Origin: Epiperipatus broadwayi
Taxonomy: Eukaryota > Onychophora > Udeonychophora > Euonychophora > Peripatidae
Length of the DNA stretch: 64,000 nt
Direction of reading: 5' to 3'
NCBI GenBank assembly: GCA_028023455.1
Contig: JAQFVV010012397.1
Span: forward strand, 128,001-192,000
Below are positions 1 to 9,905 of this stretch, in pieces; within the stretch, counting starts at the first letter, position 1; each line of letters opens with the position of its first letter. A program made the position numbers and the translations under genes. The notes beneath the pieces were generated by a model. It was given only the letters and a program-made list of their open reading frames with translations. It had not been told where the DNA came from and made no database searches.

Positions 1-225
1 CTATTCTTAAATCATATGCAAAATCATTATTGAAACTTTTTACTTTCTATCTCATTTAACTATACATTTGCTTTTCTTAAATTATTTTATCGAAATGTTC
101 ATTAATTTTTACTCTTATCAGTTAGTGATATTTCTCTAATGTAATTTCCTTATGTTTTCTAGAGTACAAAAAGACATAATTTATAATTATTGCATTGCAA
201 TGTACATATTTTTACGAACAAATTA
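1..225 (-). repeat. LTR fragment (3' LTR of Gypsy element A, cut by window edge)
   Basis: This block is repeated in the same orientation near 4206-4450: both contain ctattcttaaat, ctcttatcagtta and a shared run ending cattgcaatgtacatattt. It is followed directly by a polypurine tract read on the minus strand (plus cctcctcccactccag, 224-239), which is what lies inside a 3' LTR of a minus-strand element. Only about the last 225 of roughly 780 bases are inside the window, so the outer target-site duplication cannot be checked. Confidence 0.75.
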
Positions 226-1048
226 CCTCCTCCCACTCCAGAAAAAAAAATCCTGTTTAAGTTTCTTAGATATAATCTTGTAGTCTTTTAGGTCTTTGTT
301 TCTCCTGCATCTGCCTAGATGATTTTCCCTCCTGTTTCAGTACAACCTGTTCCTCTGCCAGCCTTTGAGCACTTGTTTTTTCCCACATGCTGCCTTTTAT
401 TGTGTGGTCACTATCTTGAATATCTATCTTTGGGCTTCTTTTTATTTCTGCTCCTGTTTATGTTAGGACAAAATTATATGCTTTTGCTATTTCATGAAAC
501 CTGACATGATTTTCATGGTGTTTGTATTTTGCATTGTTTTCACTTCTAATTATCACAATATGATTGGACAATATTTTCTCTATTGTTCCCTTTATCCATG
601 TCTTTCTTGGCACATCTCATATTCAGACTGCTACTCCTGTTTTGAACTTTGCCTTTCCAAAAATATTATCTTCATTTTGCTATGAACCATTTTGTTTTGG
701 TCGAATTAATAATAGCTTGTTTCTAAATTTCCTTCCTATTAGTAGTCCTGTTGGTGTATATCCTGTCATTGTGCAAGGTGTTGCATGTTGCCACAGTATT
801 ATCTCCTGTAAAGTGTGTTTAAGATTTCTGCTACTACTTTTTTAATGCCTTTTTTGATTTGCTGGAATGCTTTCTCCCAAGCTGTTGGATGATGGATCAT
901 ATGGGGGGGGGGGTTTTCTGATATGCTGCATTCTATTAAAACAAAAATATTGTTATAAGGTGCATCAAGTGAAACTTGTCACATTGTCAGAGACTATAGT
1001 CTGCAGTATTCCGTGTATCACAAAAAGTTTGTGAAAACACTTAATTGT

Positions 1049-1402
1049 TTATTCTGTGCTGGTGTTACTTATTTCATGGCATTCTATCCATTTTGAATAG
1101 GTATCTAATTTTATCAGAATCAATTTCCTTGTGATAGGGTCCATATGATCTATGTGTAATATCTCCCATGGTCTAAGTCCTTCACCATAGTGTATACTTT
1201 TTTGGTGGAAATTCCATCTCTGCTTGACACTCACACATATTTTAATGCATATTTTAATATCAGTATTTATATTTGGCCACCAGATATAGTTATGTGCTAA
1301 AGTTTTTGTTTTCACAACCACTGGGTAATCTTTATGCAATAAATCTAAAACTGCCATTCGTCCTGCAGGCAGTATCAGCATGTTATCCCCACTATTATGC
1401 AA
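1049..1402 (-). pseudogene. Gypsy integrase fragment (zinc-binding region and start of catalytic core)
   Basis: The minus-strand reading contains the sequence that precedes a Gypsy integrase core (YIWWPNINTDIK), two cysteines of the HHCC zinc region (KIC, ICVSV), then HIDHMDP with the first catalytic aspartate and DTYSKWIEC. Compared with the better-preserved copy at 25634-26029 the second zinc histidine is gone. The rest of the core, towards 300-1048, is too decayed to follow as one frame. It would have joined the element's cDNA into host DNA. Confidence 0.8.
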
Positions 1403-1531
1403 CCTTTACATACTGATAGTGTTTCCCTGCTAACCCAAAATTCCTGAGCCACAAATTCAGTTTTGCATTTGTCAGCCTTCCCATATCCACTTCATAAGCA
1501 GTTGGTATTCTTTGTTTTCTTTTGTCCATTG

Positions 1532-2166
1532 TTATTCTACCTTACTATTTACTGTATTTGAAGTAATCTTGTTTATGTAATTTACCTCTAGTTCTGTGTT
1601 TATCAGTTCACATTTATCTGGACATCTTGACAGCACTATTACATGTTTTATCTGTCTTCCCTTTTTGTAGTTTAACTGATAATCATATGCTGATAGAATA
1701 TTCTGCCAGTGTAACATTCTTGGGCTAATGTGTTCCAGTGCTAATTTATCATGTGACAGAATATTCCGAAATTTATATACTGGTGACATTTTTTTAATGT
1801 GAAACCTATATACAGTACTTCTTTGTCTATAATTTTTTCTTCTTTAGAAAGTGTGCATGACGCATTGACCACTCATCTTTCACCCTTCTCATTGGTGTGG
1901 AATAACATTGCTTCAACCCCATATTCAGACATATCCACCACTATTTGGAGGTCTTATTCATGACTGACATAGACTAAAAGCCTGTCTGATGTTACTAGTG
2001 CTTTTGTTTTCTCAAATGTTACATTGTGCCTCTGCATACATATGCATTTTTTATCTTTCTTTAGTAAATCATATAATCGTTTGGCTGCCTTTGCTTTATT
2101 TTCTAGGAATGGCTCAAAAAAATTAACTAGACCAAGAAACACTTGCAACCGTTTAACATTTTCCAA
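1532..2166 (-). pseudogene. Gypsy RNase H and connection-domain fragments
   Basis: Two minus-strand pieces match the region after a Gypsy polymerase. Piece 1954-2166 carries LQVFLGLVNFFEPFLE and KRLYDLLKKDKK, the usual connection between polymerase and RNase H. Piece 1532-1789 carries LALEHISPRMLHWQNILSAY and a degraded HADALSR motif (KHVIVLSR). The middle of RNase H, with most catalytic acids, lies between them and is broken by frameshifts. The same order is better preserved at 26019-26862. Confidence 0.75.
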
Positions 2167-2292
2167 TTTATCTGTATTTTTACTGCTATAACTTTCTCTG
2201 GACTACATTTTTTTTCTTTATCTGAAAATGATGTAGCCTAAGAAAACTAACTCTTGTGCTTGCCACACACATTTTTCCATATTGAGTTTAAC

Positions 2293-2622
2293 CTATGATC
2301 TGCTAAGTCTTTCACAGATTTCTTGTAACCCGTCTTTTAAATCTTTTTCTGATGCAGCTGGGATTAATATGTCATCAAAATAAGGCATCACTCTGGTTAG
2401 CCCATTTAATATATGATCTATTTTCACTTGAAAAATATTAGGGGCTGTTGAGGTCCCAAAAGGAAATCTGTTGTATCTGAAAAGACTGAAAGGTGTTGTT
2501 AATATTAATATTTTTGTGGTTCTTTCTGTCACTTCGATCTGGTGATAAACAGCATTTAGGTCTAATTTTGCAAAATATTTTGCATCTGTTAATCCAGCCA
2601 GCACTTCCCTTACATTAGGCAT
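2293..2622 (-). pseudogene. Gypsy reverse transcriptase fragment with YFDD box
   Basis: The 109-residue minus-strand frame reads as the fingers and palm of a Ty3/Gypsy polymerase: YFAKLDLNAVYHQIEV with the first catalytic aspartate, FPFGTSTAPNIFQ, and VMPYFDDILI with the catalytic DD pair. The N-terminal end runs on upstream to about 2900 in shifted frames. The polymerase is recognisable but truncated, so inactive. Confidence 0.85.
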
Positions 2623-2920
2623 AAGATATGCACTTTTATGTAAGTACTTATTAACTGTGAATCTGTAATCTCCACAAATTCTAATTTGACTCTCTGGTTA
2701 GTAATAATTACTATCGGTGTTGCTCACTCCACAGTTCTACTTGTGTGAGTATGTCTTCTTTAATTAGCACTCTGATTTTTGCTTCTACTTTTTCTCTTTG
2801 GGTTAATGGCATTTTTTCTGGCTTTGCAAATGATGGGTTGGATTTTCCCACTAATTCAATGTGTACAAAGTTTGATGTTATCAGGCCTAGTTCATTTGTG
2901 AATAATTTCTAAAAAATTTG

Positions 2921-3145
2921 TCATATCTCTTGTTCTATTGAAAAGTTGGTGACCGAATTCACATTAATATTTATTTCTATTTCTCTGAAACAGTCTATCC
3001 CTATTAGTGAACTGATTTCTTTCTGCATTTTATATAGAGACAAGTTAGTTGATTTATTTAAATATTTTATAGGGACTATCACATAACCTACTATTCCTAA
3101 CTTATTTCCACTTACATCTACAGCCCTGATGGATGTTTTGCACAT
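2921..3145 (-). pseudogene. Gypsy aspartic protease, C-terminal part
   Basis: The minus-strand frame (NKLGIVGYVIVPIKY ... SSLIGIDCFREIEININV) aligns by eye with the C-terminal half of the protease in the second Gypsy element (GQVKAPIKY ... SPIVGREWFREIGIQIN at 27589-28041). The catalytic D-T/S-G segment upstream is not intact here. The position, just before the polymerase, is the expected one. Confidence 0.65.
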
Positions 3146-3648
3146 TTCAATGTCTGTGCAATCTCCTCTAAATTGTTTGCAGTTTCTTCAATATTATTGA
3201 TATTCCCGACCTGCTGTACATTTCCATGTTTATTTTTTTGTTGCCAACCTTGACTTACAGCATAAACTTATTTTTCCCACTTTCATTTGCTCTAACATTG
3301 ACAATGCTATCAATAGTGCCTAACTTAGTTTGTCTTTCTACAATAGTGTTCTTATTTCTTCTATGTCTTAGTTAGGTTTGGTCTATAGTTTTCCTTCTGT
3401 ATTCTTTATTCTATCTTTTTATCTACCCATACCAATTTTTTACTTTTGTTCCTATCTCCTTGCTTCATCTTTTTATCTGTACTACTTCTTGTATCCACAC
3501 TCTTACTTTTATTATTTTCTTTCTAATTACTGCTGCTACAACAGTTTTAATTCCTGCATCAACCTGTGTTAGTATTACCTGACTTCGTGACATGTTTACT
3601 ATCTGTAAGCTTGTTAGCTTTTCCGACTTATTTGCTATTCACAGATTC

Positions 3649-3666
3649 AAGATAGTGACTGCACCA
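3649..3666 (-). promoter_or_regulatory. Primer-binding site of Gypsy element A
   Basis: Read on the minus strand the site begins TGGTGCAGTC three bases inside the 5' LTR. Starting with TGG fits pairing to the CCA end of a tRNA. The neighbouring leader (plus tttgctattcacagattc) is close to plus ttcgctactcacaggttcc of the element at 35629-37537. The tRNA species is not determined. Confidence 0.6.
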
Positions 3667-3669
3667 ACT

Positions 3670-4450
3670 TGTGTATTCGAATGCAGGTACTCAGAATATC
3701 AACAAATAAATCAATAAATGAAATTTAGATTTAGATTGGAATAATGATGAAATATTACTAATAGTAAAAAGTTATTCCCATGACACATGTAACAACCAGC
3801 TGTTTTTTTTTGCATATTTTCCATTGGCCTCAGTTTCCAAAACACATTCACTCGACTTCTCAAACTAACTGAGTTCCTTGGCTGTATTCAGATGCTACTC
3901 ACAATCATGTACTCTTGTGTCATTTAAGCTTCTTTCAGCTACTGTTCATTAAAATCTCCCACCAACAGTTCACTTAGTAAATCTACTAGAATGAGAACAA
4001 TGCACTTTGCTGCACATGATATTTGTTCACACAGTTTGGCCTTTAGCAATCCAGGGTTCATAGTTGATTATCAGTCTTGTTTTCCTATTGGTGCTTTTAA
4101 TTAGTCAGTTCTACTTCTATCATATCAAGAAATATTTGTAATTAGCAAATATTTCTTGGCATTTACCCAATGCAATTTTCTTATCACATATTATGTAAAT
4201 ATTTTCTATTCTTAAATCGTACATAAAATTAATCATTAATCAAACCTTTTTACGTTCTATCTGATTTAATTATACAATGCTCACTATTCTTAAATTACTT
4301 TATTCAAACATTCATTAATTTTACTCTTATCAGTTAATGATCTAAAAAATATATATTTCTCTAATATAATTTTCCTTACTTTTTCTGGAGTACAAAATGA
4401 CTTATAATTTATAATTATTGCATTGCAATGTACATATTTTTACAAACATG
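3670..4450 (-). repeat. 5' LTR of Gypsy element A
   Basis: This LTR is about 780 bases, close to the 774-775 bases of the LTR pair at 35629-37537. It shares with that family the segment agaaatatttg-aatt/c-agcaaatat (4129-4160), the ctggagtacaaaatg segment and the terminal tttttacaaaca. The near end matches the LTR fragment at 1-225. It is substantially more diverged than the other family members, so this is an old insertion. Confidence 0.7.
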
Positions 4451-4809
4451 ATAAATCCATATATTATTATTTGTCAATTTTCCTATATCATGTACACTTT
4501 TAACAAGTCCAAGGTTGTTAACTTAGAGGCCTTACTTATTCATAGAAGAATTAAACTTTGCCTCTTTCTAAATATTTTTTTATTAATATGCAGGCCATCA
4601 CTTGAATTCACTTGAAATACCTTTTATTTACCATATGATAATTCTGATTCATTTTTAGAAAAAATGATTTTTTTTATTTTGTGCTTTCTAGCTCTACTTT
4701 TTCTTTTTGTTCTCACATAATGAATTTTTGAACTTAATTTATTAGACAATCTACCTAGCTTAATCACTTGCCTTAAATCTGGGTTTCTCTTCTGTAATTC
4801 CCTAATTTT
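4451..4809. other. AT-rich stretch without recognised gene
   Basis: Low-complexity AT-rich DNA between the LTR end and the gag-like remnant. I see no open frame, repeat boundary or RNA signal that I can support. Confidence 0.5.
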
Positions 4810-5552
4810 TCATCTTAGTGGTTTCGTGGTATTTCTTTTATACACCCTACCAAGTAAACTACTCTTATCTTTACTTCTACTAAAATAATCTTCTTGAATA
4901 TCTATTTCTTTTATACTTAAGTAACCTAATTCATTTTCCAAATTAGTCACTTTTTCCAACTTGCTTTTATTTGTTATATATATTTTCAAACACATGATAA
5001 ATTATAACACTGCCATCAATATCCATGGTTTGTGTGTCAACTCTAAACTTATTTAGACTATCAATATTATAATCATCTTTAATTAATGAAGTCGAGCGTT
5101 TATCATTATTTTTATTTAATATCTACCTATTGTTCTAAAATTATATTAAAATTAGCTATGTTTATTTGATCCACTATCCTCAATATCTTCATTATTTTGT
5201 CTGATTTCCTCTATCAACTGGCTCTATTATCTTTTATTTCTGTAACAACATTTCTCCTTTGTTTTTTTAATTCTTCATTCTGCTTTTTCATATCATCTAT
5301 GATCTCTTCCTTTTATGCTTTAAGATCTTCTATTAGGCTTTTCATTTCTTTGTTTTATTTTTCCATTTGGCATTTAAGATCTTTCCATTCTGTGAACGTG
5401 ATTTCCAAGTTCTCTTTATTTTCTTTATATTGTGTTATACGATCTTCACTTTGTTTTTCAAATTTTTAATTCAATTCTGTAAACATGTTAATAATCATGT
5501 TTTTAAATTATCTCACAGAGATCTTAGTTTTATTTTCCCGAGCTTCCATTTT
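4810..5552 (-). pseudogene. Decayed coiled-coil, gag-like coding remnant
   Basis: The apparent hydrophobic plus-strand frames here are the antisense of a highly charged minus-strand reading. It starts near 5550 (MEAREN) and continues with KFEKQSEDRITQYKENKENL, LIEDLKA and DDMKKQNEELKKQRRNV, broken by several single stop codons. Heptad-like Lys/Glu-rich coiled coils of this kind occur at the N terminus of Gag in some arthropod Gypsy elements. A further charged stretch at 4810-4995 may be its continuation. It sits 60 bases downstream, same strand, of the LTR at 5612-6214 and may be the start of that element's gag. No zinc knuckle or pol is visible. Confidence 0.5.
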
Positions 5553-5611
5553 TACTTTAGCTCAGATAATCACATAAACTAAGTTATAATAAAATTAGTT
5601 ACTAACATTTC

Positions 5612-6214
5612 TGTTGTGTTTGGTCTGGATTACAGACCCAACCAACAGAAAATAATGTAAATAATACTAAAACAAGTATTACAATTAATATATTTATTAT
5701 TATGTACAAATATATACAATTTGAATATTGGAGTTTAACGTAAACTCTGGGTTCTGTCTGCCGCTTCCAGACACACCTGATGGCTTGCCTCATGGGTAGA
5801 GTCAATGACTCTTCCAGCTGTACAAGACAGCTTGCCTCAAGCCGAGAGTGGTCTTAGCAGCGTCCGGTCTCTGTGGGACTTGCCTAGCTGCGTAGACCAA
5901 ATAGCGTAGTGCTACCAAAGAGAACACTTGCTGCTGTTTAGGTTAGCAGAGCTTCCCTGGGAGAATGCAAAGAGTCTTTTCAGGTTAGACACGTTCTTCA
6001 CTGATTCTCACAAAAGGCTGACTATTTATATCCAGATCCCTGACCTTATTGAAAACCTTCAGATTCAGCAAGCATCATTGCTTATTGGCCTGAAATAATC
6101 ATTGGCTATGTTTTTATCTATACATCAGCCTATTGGCCTGTGGCAAACAATGCTTAATCCGATCAGATAAGGAGGCATCTGGAATAGTCTACTTCTGAGA
6201 GGAGGACTATAACA
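5612..6214 (-). repeat. LTR, probably solo, with 5-bp target-site duplication
   Basis: A 603-base block, richer in GC than its surroundings, begins TGTTGTGTTT and ends GACTATAACA, so it has TG...CA ends. It is flanked on both sides by atttc (5607-5611 and 6215-6219). On the minus strand it has a TATAAATAG box (plus 6022-6030) and a later AATAAA (plus 5694-5699), in the order expected of U3 and R/U5. The duplication argues for a solo LTR. The gag-like remnant immediately downstream argues that it could be the 5' LTR of a truncated element, with the inner atttc a coincidence. Confidence 0.75.
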
Positions 6215-6459
6215 ATTTCTATAAAAAAATTTAAAAAACTATATTTAACCACTTTAAGATTTTTTTCTTCTTTTATTTATTTAACAATTAGAATGCCCAC
6301 CCAACTTTGCACCATGTAGCCTTTCTATCACTGCAATATATTTTAATTTTAATGCCGTATTGTCTATGTGGCCGCTGGGAATTGTGCGATTTACTCATTT
6401 TAATTTGTCCATTTCAACTATTTTTGGATAGAAATTCTTTATTTAGGGGGGGGGGGCAA

Positions 6460-6715
6460 TGATTTTAGTTTTTTTTTTATTTATTGTTCCATCGATGATT
6501 TCATGGATTTTTTTATTATTGTTCCATCGATGATTTCATGTTTTTTTTTTATTTATTGTTTCATCGATAATTTCAGGGATTTTATTTTTTGTTCCATCGA
6601 TGATTTCAGTGATTTTTTATTTTTATTTTTTGTTCCATCGATGATTTCAGCATTTTTTTTTGTTCCATCGATGATTTTAGCGATTTTTTAATTTTTTTTC
6701 CATTGACGATTTCAA
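6460..6715. repeat. Minisatellite, about seven copies of a 30-38 base unit
   Basis: The core gttccatcgatgattt recurs about seven times (starts near 6486, 6522, 6558, 6592, 6630, 6660 and a diverged one near 6699), separated by T-rich spacers of variable length. A poly-G run precedes it. The unit contains the palindrome atcgat. No coding frame explains it. Confidence 0.9.
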
Positions 6716-6734
6716 CCATTTTTGAATAGAAATT

Positions 6735-7471
6735 TATCACTTGCATGTTTCTTGCGGCTTGTTGATGTTACTGCAGCATCGCCCAGTGACCACATGTGGC
6801 ATAAGTTACAACTACCAATTATCAGTATATTTGTGCAAAAGATGGGATGATTTTGTTAGGAGGATTGTTGAGTGTTATGGTGGTAAGGAATGGGATAAAA
6901 GAATAGATTTATTAATAAAGAATAGAGAGTTAGAGAGATAGAGAACTAGTATGGAGAGTAAAAAGAGTTTAAATATATATCGAAATAAACAGAATATTAG
7001 GTGTGAGTTAATATATGATAATAGTAAGAAAAGTATTACTGTTTAAGGCTCGAACAGGATCTTTAGCAACAAGAGAATATGTATATAAATGGAAAAATAT
7101 GGGTGATTTAGTCTGTAAATTATTCAAGGAAGGAATAGAAAATATTAGACATCTGTTAATTAAATGTAAATGCTTGAAAACAGAAAGGGTACATATAATG
7201 AAGTTATTGAAGAATAAATATGAAAAAAGTGATTATACAGAAAGTGGATTACTGGTTTTTATGCTGGATTTGGGAAAAGATAAGGGGGATTTAGATATAA
7301 AGGCCATAGAGTTGACAAAGATTATGTTGTGGAAATGGATGGAGCAGAATATGGGAAAACTTAGAGTGGGGAATGGAAAATAAAGTGGTTAACAGGTTTC
7401 TCTGTGCATAATTGCTGAGAGTTTCTTGACTTCGTTTAAGGAGAGGCTACAGTACATCACATCACATCATA
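6735..7471 (+). mobile_element. 5'-truncated LINE, C-terminal end of a non-LTR polymerase
   Basis: Two plus-strand frames (6741-6941, 7015-7383) read as the region after the polymerase of a non-LTR element. VLLFKARTGSLATREYVYKW is followed by a degraded C...H...C zinc segment (VCKLFKEGIENIRHLLIKC) and a helical tail, stopping at 7383. About 70 bases later the copy ends in a short repeat tail, tacatcacatcacatcat (7454-7471), the usual simple-repeat 3' end of a LINE. The clade is not determined. Stops between the frames and loss of the whole polymerase show it is dead. Confidence 0.65.
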
Positions 7472-7906
7472 TTTCTCAACCAACCAATTACTTCTGTTTC
7501 CATATTTCAATGCCTAATTTAATTTTTTCCTAATATTAATGAAAAAATAATTTTTAAACTAAACTGGATCCAATCTCTGATAATTGCCTTCTGAACAATT
7601 GGTAGTTGATCAAAATAACAAATATAATAAAAAAACAATACTATTCTTAAATGACAAAATAAATAATTAGCTTGGAATTCGTATGAGAAACAAACAAGAA
7701 ACAAAATCATTAACAATAACAGTAATTTTAATTAACAAACTGAATGATAATTCATCGAGAAAAAGTTTATAGTGAGTTCATTCAATTACCTTGATATCTC
7801 TATGAGCTCATGTTTTATTAGCTTGCAAATGTAGACATACAACAATCAGAATCATTATTTTTAAACATCTGTAAGCAATATTAACATTTTAACTCCTCAT
7901 AGTTTG
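7472..7906. other. AT-rich stretch without recognised gene
   Basis: No supported open frame, splice-bounded exon or repeat boundary was found in this stretch. Confidence 0.5.
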
Positions 7907-8162
7907 TTTCAATAGTAGATGAATCTCATGTAAGTTTTGCTATTATTAAGAGTATTGAAATTATGTAGCTTTACAAATCAATTCATAGCAGAATATTTAG
8001 AGGGAAGCTACAGACAGTAATTAATAGATTGGCATTTCAATAGTAGATGAATCTCATGTAAGTTTTGCTGTTATTAAGAGTATTGAAATTATGTAGCTTT
8101 ACAAATCAATTCATAGAAGAATATTTAGAGGGAAGCTACAGACAGTAATTAATAGATTGGCA
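7907..8162. repeat. Recent direct tandem duplication, 128-base unit
   Basis: Two adjacent copies (7907-8034 and 8035-8162) start tttcaatagtagatgaatct and end taatagattggca. By eye they differ at about two positions (ctattatt versus ctgttatt, tagcagaa versus tagaagaa). The high identity marks a young duplication in otherwise unremarkable non-coding DNA. Confidence 0.9.
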
Positions 8163-8569
8163 GAATCAAAGTTAATTTTTGAGGCATTCTTTTGTTTACA
8201 GTTCCACAGCCAGCTACACCCCTGAAAAAAATAAACATAAGGCATTTTGAAGTTTAATCCTAGATACTGCATTATCAACTTAAACAGTTTATCATAATTT
8301 TTTTGACTTCTATCCTGTGACACAGCCAAGAAATAGTAGTTCCTTCTCTTTTCTACGAAAAGCAGACAATTTGATGTTTTTATTTTTTCCCTCCAGTCAT
8401 TTTGTGATTGGTTTCCATAGCAATTAGTTATTAAAACAGTTAATATTATTTTACAAATAAATAATTATAATAAAATTTTATTTTTTACAACTATTATGGT
8501 TATTTTAAAATACTTTATAATTTATTTACGTACATGACTTTCATACTGTAAACTCAGTCATGGAGGATA

Positions 8570-9905
8570 CAGTATAATTATATAATTGAATATACTTGCT
8601 GTAAATAAGTTCAGACCTTTAATATATCACTGATATATCCCTATCCTATGTACTGTTGACCCTCAAATACATTCATTTATTCAACTATCTCTAGCTTCAT
8701 AGCTAATACATATAATTTGTCTGCCAAATGTATATTTAACTAAACTTATTTATTCATTATACTAATATAATTCCATTCCAAGAGATTGCTTTCTATGGAT
8801 CTTACTCTTTCTTTTTTTAAAAAAATAACAGACTTATTTCAATGAGATAGACATCACAGGTTCTGACCTCACATATACAAAATCATTATTTCATAGATTG
8901 TAACATCATATATCTAGTATATACCTAATTATATATACTAATGATATAAATAAATATTTATACTTTAAATTCCAATCCGCATAAAATATACTTAACGTAA
9001 TTAATGCTGTAGTGTTGTAAAAATGGTAGACCTTTTTGTGCACTCCAGAAAAACTAGAATTTATTCGTAAGGCTGTTTTTAGATCGTGCTCTGATAGCTG
9101 AGGAATTTAATTAGTGCATTGACGTGATGGCGATCGACAATTCCTAGAAATATTTGCTAATTACAAATGTTTCTAGATAAGAGACGTTACCTTATTGGTC
9201 AGTGCATTGATTGATGGTTGCAGTTGTCAGAGAGTGATAAGAAGACTGGGTAACATCGAGCAGTGTAATATAGAGAGTAGTAGAGAGCAGTCACGCAGTA
9301 GCAAGTTGCAGACCATGCGTTTGGAGAGCATCCGCTTGCAGACCATTCATTGGAGAGCAGTCGGTCCAGACCATTCGTTGGAGAGCATCTGTGGCTGAGC
9401 TTCGTTGCAGACCAATTCATTGGAGAGCTTCGTTGCAGACCAATTCATTTGGAGAGCTTCGTGGCAGACCAATTCGTTGGAGAGCTTCGTTGGAAAAGAA
9501 CAGCGTGGGAATTGTATAACGTTATTTGCTGACCGCACAGTATGACTTGCAGTTATAACCTTGGCACAGTCGTAAGTGCGGATATAACAAATGCAATGAT
9601 CAAATTCATGTACATGATGTGCTCAATCATTTCAAAATGAGTATCACTCAATTTATTTATTTAAATTAAAATTACAATAAGTATAATACTATGTCTTTCT
9701 TTCCCTTTTTATTATGGAAGTATTTATGCTAATATTAAAATATTCCACATATATAATAAAACATTTTCCACACACACACACACTGCATTTATTTACATGG
9801 ATTCATCGCTGTGACTATTATTCTGTCTGATTAATTTACTTAAATTTAAATATTATACACTAAACCAACATAATATAAGAAACTTTTTTTTAAAAGTAAG
9901 ATTAT
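8570..9905. repeat. Left copy of a duplicated non-coding segment (partner at 54040-54752)
   Basis: Outside the LTR inserted at 9008-9589 this segment aligns co-linearly with 54040-54752. Matching blocks include gacctttaat, tagcttcatagct, aatttgtctgc, atacaaaatca, aaattcatgtac, attattctgtctgattaa and acttaaatttaaata. Divergence is moderate, with many small indels. No coding frame is conserved between the copies. It could be a segmental duplication or two copies of an unrecognised repeat. Confidence 0.8.
9008..9589 (+). repeat. Solo LTR, Gypsy family A, plus orientation
   Basis: The 582-base block begins TGTAGTGTTG and ends GATATAACA. It is flanked by a perfect 5-base duplication, aatgc (9003-9007 and 9590-9594). 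Its start (tgcactccagaaaaactag, tgctctgatagctga) and end (gctgaccgcacagtatgac) match the LTRs at 16642 and 35629/36763. The middle (about 9310-9490) holds an array of roughly 28-base units related to ggagagcttcgttgcagacc. The homologous segment at 54 kb lacks the insertion, an empty-site control. Confidence 0.93.

Larger units (their letters stand above)
226..3669 (-). mobile_element. Degenerate Ty3/Gypsy retrotransposon, internal region (element A)
   Basis: Minus-strand remnants appear in Gypsy order (protease, reverse transcriptase, RNase H, integrase) from high to low coordinates, between two related LTRs. A polypurine tract sits at the 3' LTR and a TGGTGCAGTC-type primer-binding site at the 5' LTR. 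Every domain is broken by stops and frameshifts, and gag is not recognisable in 3150-3640, so this copy is dead. The PBS and adjoining leader resemble those of the short element at 35629-37537, which places both in one family. Confidence 0.85.

Noticed and set aside
319-845. Hydrophobic plus-strand frames resembling membrane proteins
   Set aside because: T-rich antisense of a decayed minus-strand Gypsy integrase region; no supporting motif or splice context.
5197-5582. Hydrophobic plus-strand frames rich in Phe, Leu and Ser
   Set aside because: Exact antisense of the Lys/Glu-rich coiled-coil gag-like remnant on the minus strand.
8111-8329. 72-codon minus-strand frame with a CAG preceding GGGTGTAGC
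   Set aside because: It overlaps the 128-base duplication, shows no domain, and the acceptor-like site has no matching donor that gives a sensible exon.
9305-9490. Regularly repeated about 28-base units, superficially like a CRISPR array
   Set aside because: Units are directly adjacent with no unique spacers, lie inside an LTR bounded by target duplications, and recur in other LTR copies of a eukaryotic genome.
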